Made by a program: the position numbers and the translations under genes. Below, one piece after another: positions 1 to 4,795 of a stretch of DNA of 5,293 nt (position 1 is its first letter; the number at the start of each line of letters is the position of its first letter). The notes beneath the pieces are model-generated. The model did not search any database. It was not told where the DNA came from and saw nothing but the letters and a program-made list of their open reading frames with translations. This DNA is from Thermoleophilia bacterium (GTDB taxonomy: Bacteria; Actinomycetota; Thermoleophilia; RBG-16-64-13), in contig JAFGIH010000467.1 of the NCBI GenBank assembly GCA_016929985.1, forward strand, positions 1 through 5,293, written 5' to 3'.

Positions 1-112
1 AAGCCATACGGCTGCCGGGACGCGCCGGAAACCAGGAGAGCAGCGCCCGACCGATGATGAGCCAGCTATAGACCGCCAGCAGCAGATAGACCACGTAGAT
101 CAGGGTGCTCAT
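1..112 (-). CDS. YggT-family integral membrane protein, N-terminal part (runs off the window)
   Basis: The first 37 residues are visible, beginning MSTLIYVVYLLLAVYSWLII and continuing with GRALLSWFPARPGS. This is a hydrophobic membrane helix followed by the Y-S-W-L-x-I-G-R-x-L-L-S-W-F-P signature typical of the YggT family. In actinobacteria such genes often lie beside sepF/divIVA-type cell-division genes; the neighbours here are outside the window. The ATG at 112-110 is preceded by a GGTGGAG-like ribosome site around 124-130, somewhat far (about 11 bases). The gene reads away from the integrated element and is taken as chromosomal flank, downstream of the tRNA-Lys in the same direction. The family call rests on motif recognition of a short fragment; the molecular role of YggT proteins is poorly defined. 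Confidence 0.75.
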   Translation of the reverse strand, partial: MSTLIYVVYLLLAVYSWLIIGRALLSWFPARPGSRMA

Positions 113-156
113 TTGAATTGGATCTCCACCCGCCCCACCAGCGGCGCTCATCTGGA

Positions 157-220
157 ACCATACCAGGGACCATACCAAGGACCACACAGACCGCACAGAC
201 CGTACACAACCGCACACACG
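157..220. repeat. Degenerate ~12-bp direct repeats in the yggT leader
   Basis: Two near-identical 12-bp units (ACCATACCAGGG, ACCATACCAAGG) are followed by looser units of the form (G/A)CACA(G/C)ACC, giving an A/C-rich strand with almost no secondary stops. The stretch lies between the tRNA-Lys terminator and the yggT start. It looks like slippage-generated low-complexity DNA; a regulatory role is possible but nothing in the sequence proves it. A GACCATAC core also occurs at 1468 and 4019. Confidence 0.4.
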
Positions 221-289
221 GCCCGGTGTACATTCGGTGAGCATTGGACCCCGACGCGGCCCCACACGGCCCCGGCGACAGACTCTCCA

Positions 290-320
290 CAAACACAGAA
301 AGCCCCGCACGATCGGGGCT
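290..320 (-). terminator. Rho-independent terminator of tRNA-Lys
   Basis: On the minus strand a 7-bp perfect stem AGCCCCG / CGGGGCT with a 6-base loop is followed by a T-rich tail (TTCTGTGTTTG). It begins 11 bases after the discriminator base of the tRNA-Lys 3' half, where a tRNA terminator is expected. It therefore belongs to the original tRNA locus, which supports reading the left part of the window as chromosome. Confidence 0.8.
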
Positions 321-330
321 TCCATGCTAA

Positions 331-373
331 TGAGCCGTGTTGGACTCGAACCAACGACCATCGGATTAAAAGT
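331..373 (-). tRNA. tRNA-Lys(TTT), 3' half only: att site of the integrated element
   Basis: Read on the minus strand: anticodon loop CTTTTAA (372-366, anticodon TTT at 370-368), 3' side of the anticodon stem TCCGA, variable loop TGGTC, T arm GTTGG-TTCGAGT-CCAAC, acceptor 3' strand ACGGCTC and discriminator A at 331. CCA is not encoded. A full gene would need a GAGCCGT acceptor strand, a D arm and TCGGA before the loop. Instead the bases before the loop (TGGTA) cannot pair with TCCGA, and no D arm follows up to 440. Homology therefore stops at about the anticodon loop, as in elements that recombine into the 3' half of a tRNA gene and rebuild it with their own copy. The intact tRNA-Lys should lie at the far, unseen end. 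Very sure of the tRNA half; the att reading is inference supported by the integrase nearby. Confidence 0.85.
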
Positions 374-486
374 ACCACTAACCAGAATGGCGAGCTCGGG
401 AATGCGACCTCGGCTTTGAGAACTGGCTGCGTTTGACCCTATTTGGCCTGAGGTGCGACGACTCGGAGCCTCACTGGAGCCTGCTG

Positions 487-506
487 CGTGTACTTCTCGT
501 GTACTT
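487..506. repeat. Direct repeat CGTGTACTT x2, 11-bp spacing
   Basis: CGTGTACTT occurs at 487-495 and again at 498-506, one helical turn apart. It lies about 115 bp from the tRNA crossover region. It is a candidate pair of integrase arm-type sites; there is no independent support. Confidence 0.4.
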
Positions 507-537
507 GGCTCAGGCACCAGCCCTCTAGAATTTCGAC

Positions 538-586
538 AACTCGCCTGATAGTTTTACGCATAACTCGGCTGATTATCGTGCGTAAA
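538..586. promoter_or_regulatory. Interleaved direct and inverted repeats upstream of the leader/zinc-ribbon genes
   Basis: AACTCGCCTGAT (538-549) is repeated as AACTCGGCTGAT (562-573), spaced by 24 bp. TTTACGCA (553-560) is mirrored perfectly by TGCGTAAA (579-586), and the dyad extends inward by TAA/TTA (561-563, 573-575) around a small bulge. The block ends 20 bp before a -10-like hexamer (606-611), the place of an operator or an accessory-factor site. The binding protein is unknown. Confidence 0.45.
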
Positions 587-605
587 GCACATGGCCAACC
601 GGCAG

Positions 606-611
606 TATTCT
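606..611 (+). promoter_or_regulatory. -10-like element TATTCT for a possible leaderless transcript
   Basis: TATTCT fits the TAnnnT pattern of actinobacterial -10 boxes and ends five bases before the ATG at 617. Transcription would then begin at or next to that ATG, giving a leaderless message. No clear -35 box is visible at the usual distance, where the TGCGTAAA half of the inverted repeat ends instead. Confidence 0.35.
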
Positions 612-616
612 GCACT

Positions 617-667
617 ATGACGACACTTGATCTCAGCAACGGGTCCCTAGATGAGGCCAAAAAGTGA
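617..667 (+). CDS. Possible 16-codon leader ORF overlapping the zinc-ribbon gene
   Basis: The frame encodes MTTLDLSNGSLDEAKK and stops with TGA at 665-667. That stop overlaps the GTG start of the next gene as GTGA, the arrangement of translationally coupled genes. It has no ribosome-binding site of its own but starts five bases after a TAnnnT -10 box, so it could be read from a leaderless message. Its 3' end contains the GAGG (653-656) that serves the downstream GTG. Short leaderless ORFs placed like this are known in mycobacteria. No homology is recognised; it may be only a vehicle for coupling, or chance. Confidence 0.35.
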   Translation: MTTLDLSNGSLDEAKK

Positions 668-1467
668 CCAGACAGACCGTTGATGACAGCATGGTCCTCG
701 ATGTGTTCGACCTGCCGCACCCCCGCGATCTTGCGGTCGGAGCCTACGGGACCATCTTCAGGAAGCAGGGGGAGAAGACCATCTATGTGCTCTACTGGTA
801 TCTGGGGGAAGAGGACCACCTCCGCATCTTCTTCCACCTGCCCGGACGCCCTCTGCCTGAGAAGTGGGGACTCTCTGATCTGGCCTCGCAGTGGATCCTT
901 CTGGAGCGCGCCCCGGCCGCGATCGGAGGGGAGCGACTGTGGTTTGCCTGCGGCTGGTGTGAGAAATCGGTGCGTAAGCTCTACCTGCCTCCCGGACGCA
1001 CCATTTTCGGCTGTCGGATGTGTCACTCCTTGAGCTACCGCTCCCGCCAGAGTCGGCCCAGGAGCCTGAAGCGGCACTTGAAAGCCCTGGCGGCCATGGA
1101 GGCAACCGTTGACATAGCCGAGATGCGCTACCAGCGCGACGTGCTGGGCCTCCCTTTGGCACAGCTGCATCCCAAGGGACGGCCGTCTAAGAAGGAACTG
1201 AGGGCCAGGGCCCAGCGAGCTGCGGCGGCCGCGGCTGAGCCCAAGCGGCCTCGGGGACGACCCAAAACCAAACGCACCTATACACGGCGCCAGGAGTTGG
1301 TGCTTAGCGAAAGGACGAGTGACATACAAGCCTACTGTGTGAAGTGTCGTGACCGGCGCGAGATGGTAGATCCACAACCGGTCACCCTCAAGAACGGTCG
1401 ACCCGCCCTGCAGGGTCACTGCCCGGTGTGCAACACGCTGATGACCCGCATCGTGAAAGCCACCTAG
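664..1467 (+). CDS. Two-zinc-ribbon protein with AT-hook and C-terminal DUF5679-like domain
   Basis: 267 residues. The N-terminal ~90 residues contain a strand-rich segment (YGTIFRKQGEKTIYVLYWYL). The first zinc ribbon has CGWC at 96-99 and CRMC at 117-120, within a W-F-x-C ... LYLPPGRTIFGCRMCHSLSY context seen in many hypothetical proteins of phages and mobile elements. A helical, Arg-rich stretch follows, then GRPSKK (172-177), an Ala-rich run and PRGRPK (196-201), which matches the AT-hook core for minor-groove binding. The C-terminus (225-264) is a second ribbon, CVKC...CPVC, with REMVDP and TLKNGRPALQGHCPVC, closely resembling DUF5679. The GTG start is chosen because GAGG lies seven bases upstream and the codon overlaps the leader stop. 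The gene converges on the integrase with 59 bp between stops and no strong terminator. Role inferred: nucleic-acid binding; the function is not known. Confidence 0.8.
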   Translation: MTRQTVDDSMVLDVFDLPHPRDLAVGAYGTIFRKQGEKTIYVLYWYLGEEDHLRIFFHLPGRPLPEKWGLSDLASQWILLERAPAAIGGERLWFACGWCEKSVRKLYLPPGRTIFGCRMCHSLSYRSRQSRPRSLKRHLKALAAMEATVDIAEMRYQRDVLGLPLAQLHPKGRPSKKELRARAQRAAAAAAEPKRPRGRPKTKRTYTRRQELVLSERTSDIQAYCVKCRDRREMVDPQPVTLKNGRPALQGHCPVCNTLMTRIVKAT

Positions 1468-1526
1468 GACCATACCCTGGGGTGGCACGCCGCCGGTGCG
1501 GATCCTTGCTCGTGTTGGTCGTACCC

Positions 1527-2855
1527 TCATTCGCCCAAGACCAGCGCTGCCACCCGGCAGGCCGCCTCTTCAGAAAGGGCGGGCAGACAGTGGGAGTAGA
1601 CGTCCATGGTGATGCCGATGTTGGCGTGTCCCAAGCGCTCGCTGACCACCTTCGGATGGACCCCGGCTGAAAGCGCCAGGGTGGCATGAGTGTGCCTGAG
1701 ATCATGCAGACGGATGACCGGCACCCCCGCTTCGCTGGCCGCCCGCCGAAAGAGGCGTGTGGCCCGCTCGGGATGGAGCGGCTTTCCGGTTTCGTCTTCG
1801 AATACGAAGGCCCCGGGATCGAGCGGGTCGCTCGTCTTTCCCGCTCTTTGTTCCCGCTCTTTACGCAGACGGGCGAGGACCGCTACCGTGTGGGGATCCA
1901 AGGCCACCAGTCGCCGCCCTTTGTGCGTCTTGGGGGCGGAGATGACGGTCTCATATCCCAGTTGCACCCTGGTCTGGCGGATGGCGATGGTGCTCGCCCC
2001 CAGATCGACGTCCTGCCATCTCAGGCCCATGGCCTCTCCGCGCCGGAGCCCGGTGGTTATGAGAAGGAGCCACAGGGGATAGAGGAGGCTCTTGTTGTGG
2101 TGGGCGAGAAACCTCTTGATCTCAGCCGGGCTCCAGGTCTCCACTTTGGCACCTGTGCAACCCGCGGCCCGTGGCGGGTCGGCGGCGTCAGCAGGGTTAC
2201 GACCGATGAGGTTCCAGCGCACAGCATCCCTGAGCGCCCGGTGCAGAGTAGCGTGCACGCGTCTCACCGTGGCCGGGGCTAGTGGTTGCTTGTGTTCCTT
2301 GGTCTCGTCCTTCTTGATAGCGGGACGCCCATCTCGGGGCTCGGCCTTTGCTCTGTCGGCCGTGGCCTTCCCGGGGGCTCGGGAACGGCTCTTCCTGCCT
2401 TCCGTTAGGAGTTTGGCGTAGAGGGCGTTGATGTGGACCGAGGAGAGCTGTTGGAGCGGGATCCGCCCCAGCTCAGGTGAGAGGTAGCTCTCGACGTGAC
2501 CCTGGTAGGAGAGGAGTGTGGTCGGGCGGATGGTGGGGCGGATGGCCGGGAGCCAGTGCTTGCGCAAGAACTCATCGACGAGCAGCCTGGAGGTCTCGAT
2601 ATGGGTGCCGCCTGCAATGGCGCCCGCCACCTTGGCGAGTTCGGTCTCGGCTTCCTTCTTGGTGAGGTATCCGGAGTGGAACTCCTGGCGCCGTTCGAGG
2701 CCATCCTGCAGGGGACCCTGGCACTTGGGGCAGCATTTCAGACGACCGTCACGCGTCCAGTAGCGCCTGCGGCAGGCCGGACAGCGCTGCAGGGGTTGCA
2801 GACCAAGATCGACGGTGAACTGCCAGGTGGAGCGCTTCTTTATGGATCCGCGCAT
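1527..2855 (-). CDS. Tyrosine site-specific integrase with N-terminal zinc ribbon
   Basis: 442 residues from the ATG at 2855. The arm-binding domain starts MRGSIKKRSTWQFTVDLG and contains a zinc ribbon (C25-x2-C28-x13-C42-x2-C45) before resuming at RRQEFHSGYLTKKEAE. The core-binding domain (about 85-220) has a lysine/arginine-rich linker. The catalytic domain has the full set: R271 (TTGLRRGE), K309 (APKTHKG), H384 and R387 (LHDLRHTH), H410 (RLGHANIG) and nucleophile Y420 (MDVYSH). It should cut and rejoin att sites, presumably the tRNA-Lys site at 331-373. The start is chosen because the neighbouring paralogue begins at the same residue, GGAG lies 10 bases upstream, and the in-frame extension to 2936 is not in frame in the paralogue. 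It looks intact. Confidence 0.93.
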   Translation of the reverse strand: MRGSIKKRSTWQFTVDLGLQPLQRCPACRRRYWTRDGRLKCCPKCQGPLQDGLERRQEFHSGYLTKKEAETELAKVAGAIAGGTHIETSRLLVDEFLRKHWLPAIRPTIRPTTLLSYQGHVESYLSPELGRIPLQQLSSVHINALYAKLLTEGRKSRSRAPGKATADRAKAEPRDGRPAIKKDETKEHKQPLAPATVRRVHATLHRALRDAVRWNLIGRNPADAADPPRAAGCTGAKVETWSPAEIKRFLAHHNKSLLYPLWLLLITTGLRRGEAMGLRWQDVDLGASTIAIRQTRVQLGYETVISAPKTHKGRRLVALDPHTVAVLARLRKEREQRAGKTSDPLDPGAFVFEDETGKPLHPERATRLFRRAASEAGVPVIRLHDLRHTHATLALSAGVHPKVVSERLGHANIGITMDVYSHCLPALSEEAACRVAALVLGE

Positions 2856-2914
2856 GGGTGCGCCGCTCCGGCCTGTCGACAGAGGTGTTTGTTGGAGGTC
2901 TCCATGACGTCCAT
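2840..2914 (-). CDS. Possible short ORF upstream of and overlapping the integrase start
   Basis: The frame has 24 codons beginning MDVMETSNKHL and runs through the integrase ATG, ending at TAA 2842-2840. The same position upstream of the truncated integrase copy has MDPMKASDHHLHT, with the ATGGAC..CATG(G/A)AG core kept and two of the matching codons (Ser, His) differing only at the third base. It may be a leader peptide that controls integrase translation, or the remains of a small accessory gene. Evidence is limited to this one comparison. Confidence 0.25.
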   Translation of the reverse strand: MDVMETSNKHLCRQAGAAHPCADP

Positions 2915-2946
2915 TACCGCTTAGGTTCGCGGGCATGGCAAGTCAA
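2914..2946 (-). promoter_or_regulatory. Duplicated leader of the integrase module with TTGACT element
   Basis: TTGACT (2946-2941) matches the -35 consensus in five of six bases. The same TTGACT sits upstream of the truncated copy (3627-3622), at a nearly equal distance from its ATGGAC, and the bases between are alignable. The hexamer 17 bp downstream (TAAGCG, CGAGCG in the other copy) is a poor -10 box, so the promoter call is tentative. Confidence 0.3.
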
Positions 2947-3536
2947 ATGAGGTTCGACCTAGCGGCGTCTCTCAAGGCCCGCTGAAGCGTGGCGTGGATG
3001 CGCCTCACGGTAGCCGGAGCCAAGGGCTTGAGGTCTTCTGGCTTCTTCCGGTTCTCCGGAAATGCTTTATCCCGGCGTTGTTCGGTAAGAAGCTTGGCAT
3101 ATAGGGCGTTGATGTGGACGGGAGACAACTGTTGCAGAGGGGTGCGCCCCAGCTGAGGTGAGAGGTAGTTCCTTATCTGACTCTCGTAGGAGAGAAAGGT
3201 CGTTGCCCGGATGGTGGGGCGAATGGCGGGCAGCCAGTGTTCGCTAAGGAAGTCATCGAGGAGCAGTCTCGAGACTTCGATATGGGTACCCGGGGCGATG
3301 GCTCCGGCCACCTTGGCCAGCTCGAGCTCCGCCTCCTTCTCAGTGGCATAGCCGGAGTGAAACTCTTGGCGGCGCTCCAGCCCATCCTGGAGCGGGCCCT
3401 GGCATCTGGGGCAGCGTTTGAGGCGGCCGTCCTTGGTCCAGTAGCGCTTGCAACACGCCGGGCAGCGCTGCAGGGGTTGCAGACCGAGGTCCACGGTGAA
3501 CTGCCAGGTGGATCGTTTCCGTAGGTGACCGCGCAA
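2943..3536 (-). pseudogene. Truncated tyrosine integrase: DNA-binding domains only
   Basis: 197 residues from a TTG start (3536) aligned with the ATG of the intact integrase and preceded by the same GGCCGG(G)AGCG ribosome-site context. The N-terminal part matches the intact protein at about four residues in five, including the zinc ribbon (C25, C28, C42, C45) and LPAIRPTIR. The linker lacks about 15 residues present in the intact copy. Similarity ends exactly at ...RSNLI, the end of the core-binding domain; the TGA stop is made by the TTGACT leader of the downstream module. All catalytic residues (R, K, HxxR, H, Y) are missing, so it cannot recombine DNA. If translated it could still bind att DNA and interfere with the intact integrase; that is speculation. 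The divergence argues for a related but distinct integrase, not a fresh duplication. Confidence 0.85.
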
Positions 3537-3554
3537 GGGGGGGTCGCTCCCGGC

Positions 3555-3596
3555 CTAGGTATGGAGATGGTGGTCCGATGCCTTCATGGGGTCCAT
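3555..3596 (-). CDS. Short ORF upstream of the truncated integrase (13 codons)
   Basis: It encodes MDPMKASDHHLHT and ends at TAG before the TTG start of the truncated integrase. It corresponds in position and first eleven codons to the short ORF upstream of the intact integrase, but stops earlier. Its reality depends on that pairwise conservation alone. Confidence 0.2.
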   Translation of the reverse strand: MDPMKASDHHLHT

Positions 3597-3646
3597 TGAC
3601 GCTCGTCTGCCCGGACAAAGCTAGTCAAGCCAGAAGAAGGGGGACT

Positions 3647-3662
3647 CCGGGGTCAACCCCGG
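3647..3662 (-). terminator. GC-rich hairpin, possible terminator
   Basis: CCGGGG / CCCCGG form a perfect 6-bp stem around a 4-base loop (TTGA on the minus strand). On the minus strand a pyrimidine-rich tail (AGTCCCCCTTCTTCT) follows. It begins three bases after the stop codon of the minus-strand gene fragment at 3665, fitting a terminator for that lost gene. The tail is not a clean T run, so efficiency is uncertain. Confidence 0.4.
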
Positions 3663-3664
3663 CT

Positions 3665-3751
3665 TCAGCGCTCCATGAGGTCGACGTGATCTACCCGGTC
3701 GGGGGTCACCAGATCGGTCACCAAGTCCACGGCTCTCTTCTTCGCCTCTAG
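3665..3751 (-). pseudogene. C-terminal scrap of an unrecognised gene
   Basis: The last ~28 codons read EAKKRAVDLVTDLVTPDRVD then HVDLMER and stop. In this stretch the minus frame has the base pattern of a high-GC gene: third positions about 85% G/C, first about 70%, second about a third. The frame stays open to about 3820, but from about 3752 rightwards the coding pattern belongs to the plus strand instead. The gene thus seems cut at this junction, leaving only its 3' end and hairpin. No start codon or family is recognisable. Confidence 0.35.
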
Positions 3752-3941
3752 CGGAAGGGTAAGCGCCGGATCCCCCGGGTCGAAGGCGAGGTGACCGAGT
3801 ACGTACGGCAGATGACCAACATCCTACGCACCATCATCGAAGACCCCGCGAGTGGCACAAAGCAGGCCCGCTGGACCAGACGAGGCCCCGACCCACTTTG
3901 CCCACGCCGACTCCTACGCCGAGGTAGCTCTCAGACGCTAG
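3752..3941 (+). pseudogene. Frameshifted remnant resembling the C-terminus of a phage terminase large subunit
   Basis: An open frame from 3752 reads KRRIPRVEGEVTEYVRQMTN, then ILRTIIEDPASGTKQARW and ends at GPD (3890-3892). One extra C in the run at 3892-3894 breaks the frame. Removing it continues as GPDHFAHADSYAEVALRR and a TAG stop at 3939-3941. The DHFAHA-x-x-YAEVAL ending after a G/A-rich ARW..GPD segment is typical of the nuclease end of phage DNA-packaging proteins. Third positions are about 79% G/C across both parts, so the frame was under coding selection until recently. The 5' part is missing beyond the TAG at 3749-3751. The family call is from motif memory and could be another phage protein with a similar tail. 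Confidence 0.5.
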
Positions 3942-4061
3942 ACAGGGGGCCGGGTGACGGCGACTATCCTCGGTCCCGGGTACTAACAAGATTGCGGTCA
4001 TGAATAGCAAGGACCTGGGGACCATACGACTCCGTGTGCGACTGCCGTGCACGTTCTCTAT

Positions 4062-4760
4062 CTACTCCTCACGATGGTGAAACCTCAGTCCTTGCCGATA
4101 GCGCCGCATTCGACGCGGGCGCTGCGCCCGTATGACAGGGCTCTCAACACAAACCGCGAGGCGATCGCTTCCGAAATCATGCCGCCGACAGCGCTCGTCC
4201 CGACACCAGCAATCCTCGACGGGCGGCAAGAACCGCAGCCAGGCACTCGTGGCCTCGCAAGCTAGTGCCTTATCTTCCCCGCCGTCCAGCCAGCCACTCC
4301 ACACGGCCAGCAGAGTGGCTGCATAGGCGTGCAGGCAGCACACTGCCTCTGCTCGCTCCGGGCCGCCCACTCCCGCGCCCGCTCCGAACGCGACGACCGG
4401 GGCCTGGGTTTCGATATCCGCCCGCTTGTCGCACCGCTGCTTGTAGAGGCGAACTACGCGCGCAAGCAGACACCGGAGCCACTCCTCATCCCGGCAAGAC
4501 GTCTGGAGTCTCTGGACACCTCCCTCGTCTTCGGCCCGACTTATGACCGCGGCCAGCGAGGGACACGCGAGGTAAAGGGGGGTCGTGTTGGGCATCCCAG
4601 GGGCCCCAGAGGGCGCTGTCTCGACCGCGGCGGGATAGCCGAAGCAGCAGCGGGCAATGATAGCTGCCGAGCTGGGAGGGGGCAGGCTACCACGGCCCCA
4701 GGGCTGGGCATCGCCAGCGTCTGGGTGGTGGGAACCGCTATCTCCTCTAGACGGGTTCAT
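4062..4760 (-). CDS. Hypothetical cysteine- and tryptophan-rich protein, no family recognised
   Basis: 232 residues from the ATG at 4760, chosen because AGAGG (4770-4766) lies five bases upstream and a promoter-like region with a perfect palindrome precedes it. An alternative start is the ATG at 4595 (177 residues), after which the sequence looks more protein-like. The first ~55 residues are Pro/Gly/Ser-rich and may be untranslated. The body is helical in character (EEWLRCLLARVVRLYKQRCD, HAYAATLLAVWSGWL). A C-x-C-x4-C-x2-H cluster (CWCRDERCRRH, about 184-194) could bind metal, and the tail is strongly basic. First and third codon positions are both G/C-rich and the second lowest; purine bias at position one favours this strand over the overlapping plus frame. 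It stands alone, with no operon partner visible. It may be a real accessory gene or a long chance frame. Confidence 0.45.
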   Translation of the reverse strand: MNPSRGDSGSHHPDAGDAQPWGRGSLPPPSSAAIIARCCFGYPAAVETAPSGAPGMPNTTPLYLACPSLAAVISRAEDEGGVQRLQTSCRDEEWLRCLLARVVRLYKQRCDKRADIETQAPVVAFGAGAGVGGPERAEAVCCLHAYAATLLAVWSGWLDGGEDKALACEATSAWLRFLPPVEDCWCRDERCRRHDFGSDRLAVCVESPVIRAQRPRRMRRYRQGLRFHHREE

Positions 4761-4776
4761 ACATGCCTCTGATGCC

Positions 4777-4795
4777 AGACTAGCAGGTTTGCCAT
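4777..4795 (-). promoter_or_regulatory. -10-like TAGTCT next to the palindrome
   Basis: On the minus strand TAGTCT (4782-4777) fits TAnnnT. It lies about seven bases before the AGAGG ribosome site, so the transcript leader would be about ten bases. The hexamer 17 bp upstream (TTTGCC) is a weak -35 box and lies inside the palindrome. The geometry suits repression by whatever binds the palindrome. Confidence 0.3.

Larger units (their letters stand above)
374..616. other. Gene-free arm between att site and first element gene
   Basis: No convincing gene lies in this stretch. It starts where the tRNA similarity ends and becomes A/T-richer towards 540-616. It contains an 11-bp-spaced direct repeat, a 24-bp-spaced direct repeat interleaved with an inverted repeat, and a -10-like TATTCT (each listed separately). 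Tyrosine-integrase att arms normally carry integrase arm-type and accessory-protein sites in such a position; that function is inferred from location. Confidence 0.5.

Noticed and set aside
113..436. Plus-strand frames across the tRNA region, including one reading GLEPTTIGLK
   Set aside because: These are translations through the antisense of the tRNA T arm and anticodon loop plus low-complexity repeats; the GLEPTT pattern is a well-known artefact of tRNA sequence.
1483..1497. Weak hairpin GCAC/GTGC between the convergent genes
   Set aside because: A four-base-pair stem without a T tract is not a credible terminator.
439..1530. 363-codon minus-strand frame opposite the zinc-ribbon gene
   Set aside because: It is the shadow of the plus-strand gene, which has two paired CxxC ribbons, AT-hook motifs, a ribosome site and family resemblance; the antisense frame has no motif.
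1686..2924. Several long plus-strand frames opposite the integrase
   Set aside because: They are antisense shadows of a G/C-biased gene; the minus strand carries the complete tyrosine recombinase signature.
2856..2936. In-frame 27-residue N-terminal extension of the integrase (ATG at 2936)
   Set aside because: There is no ribosome site at 2936, and in the truncated paralogue the corresponding stretch is in another frame. The shared start is at MRG.
4000..4080. 26-codon plus frame starting MNSKDLGTIRLRVRL after the terminase-like remnant
   Set aside because: No ribosome site, no conserved motif, and it runs into the end of the convergent minus-strand ORF.
4329..4772. 147-codon plus-strand frame opposite the cysteine-rich ORF
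   Set aside because: It shares codon boundaries with the minus frame. The minus frame is much longer and has better purine bias at first positions. Not excluded outright, but less likely.
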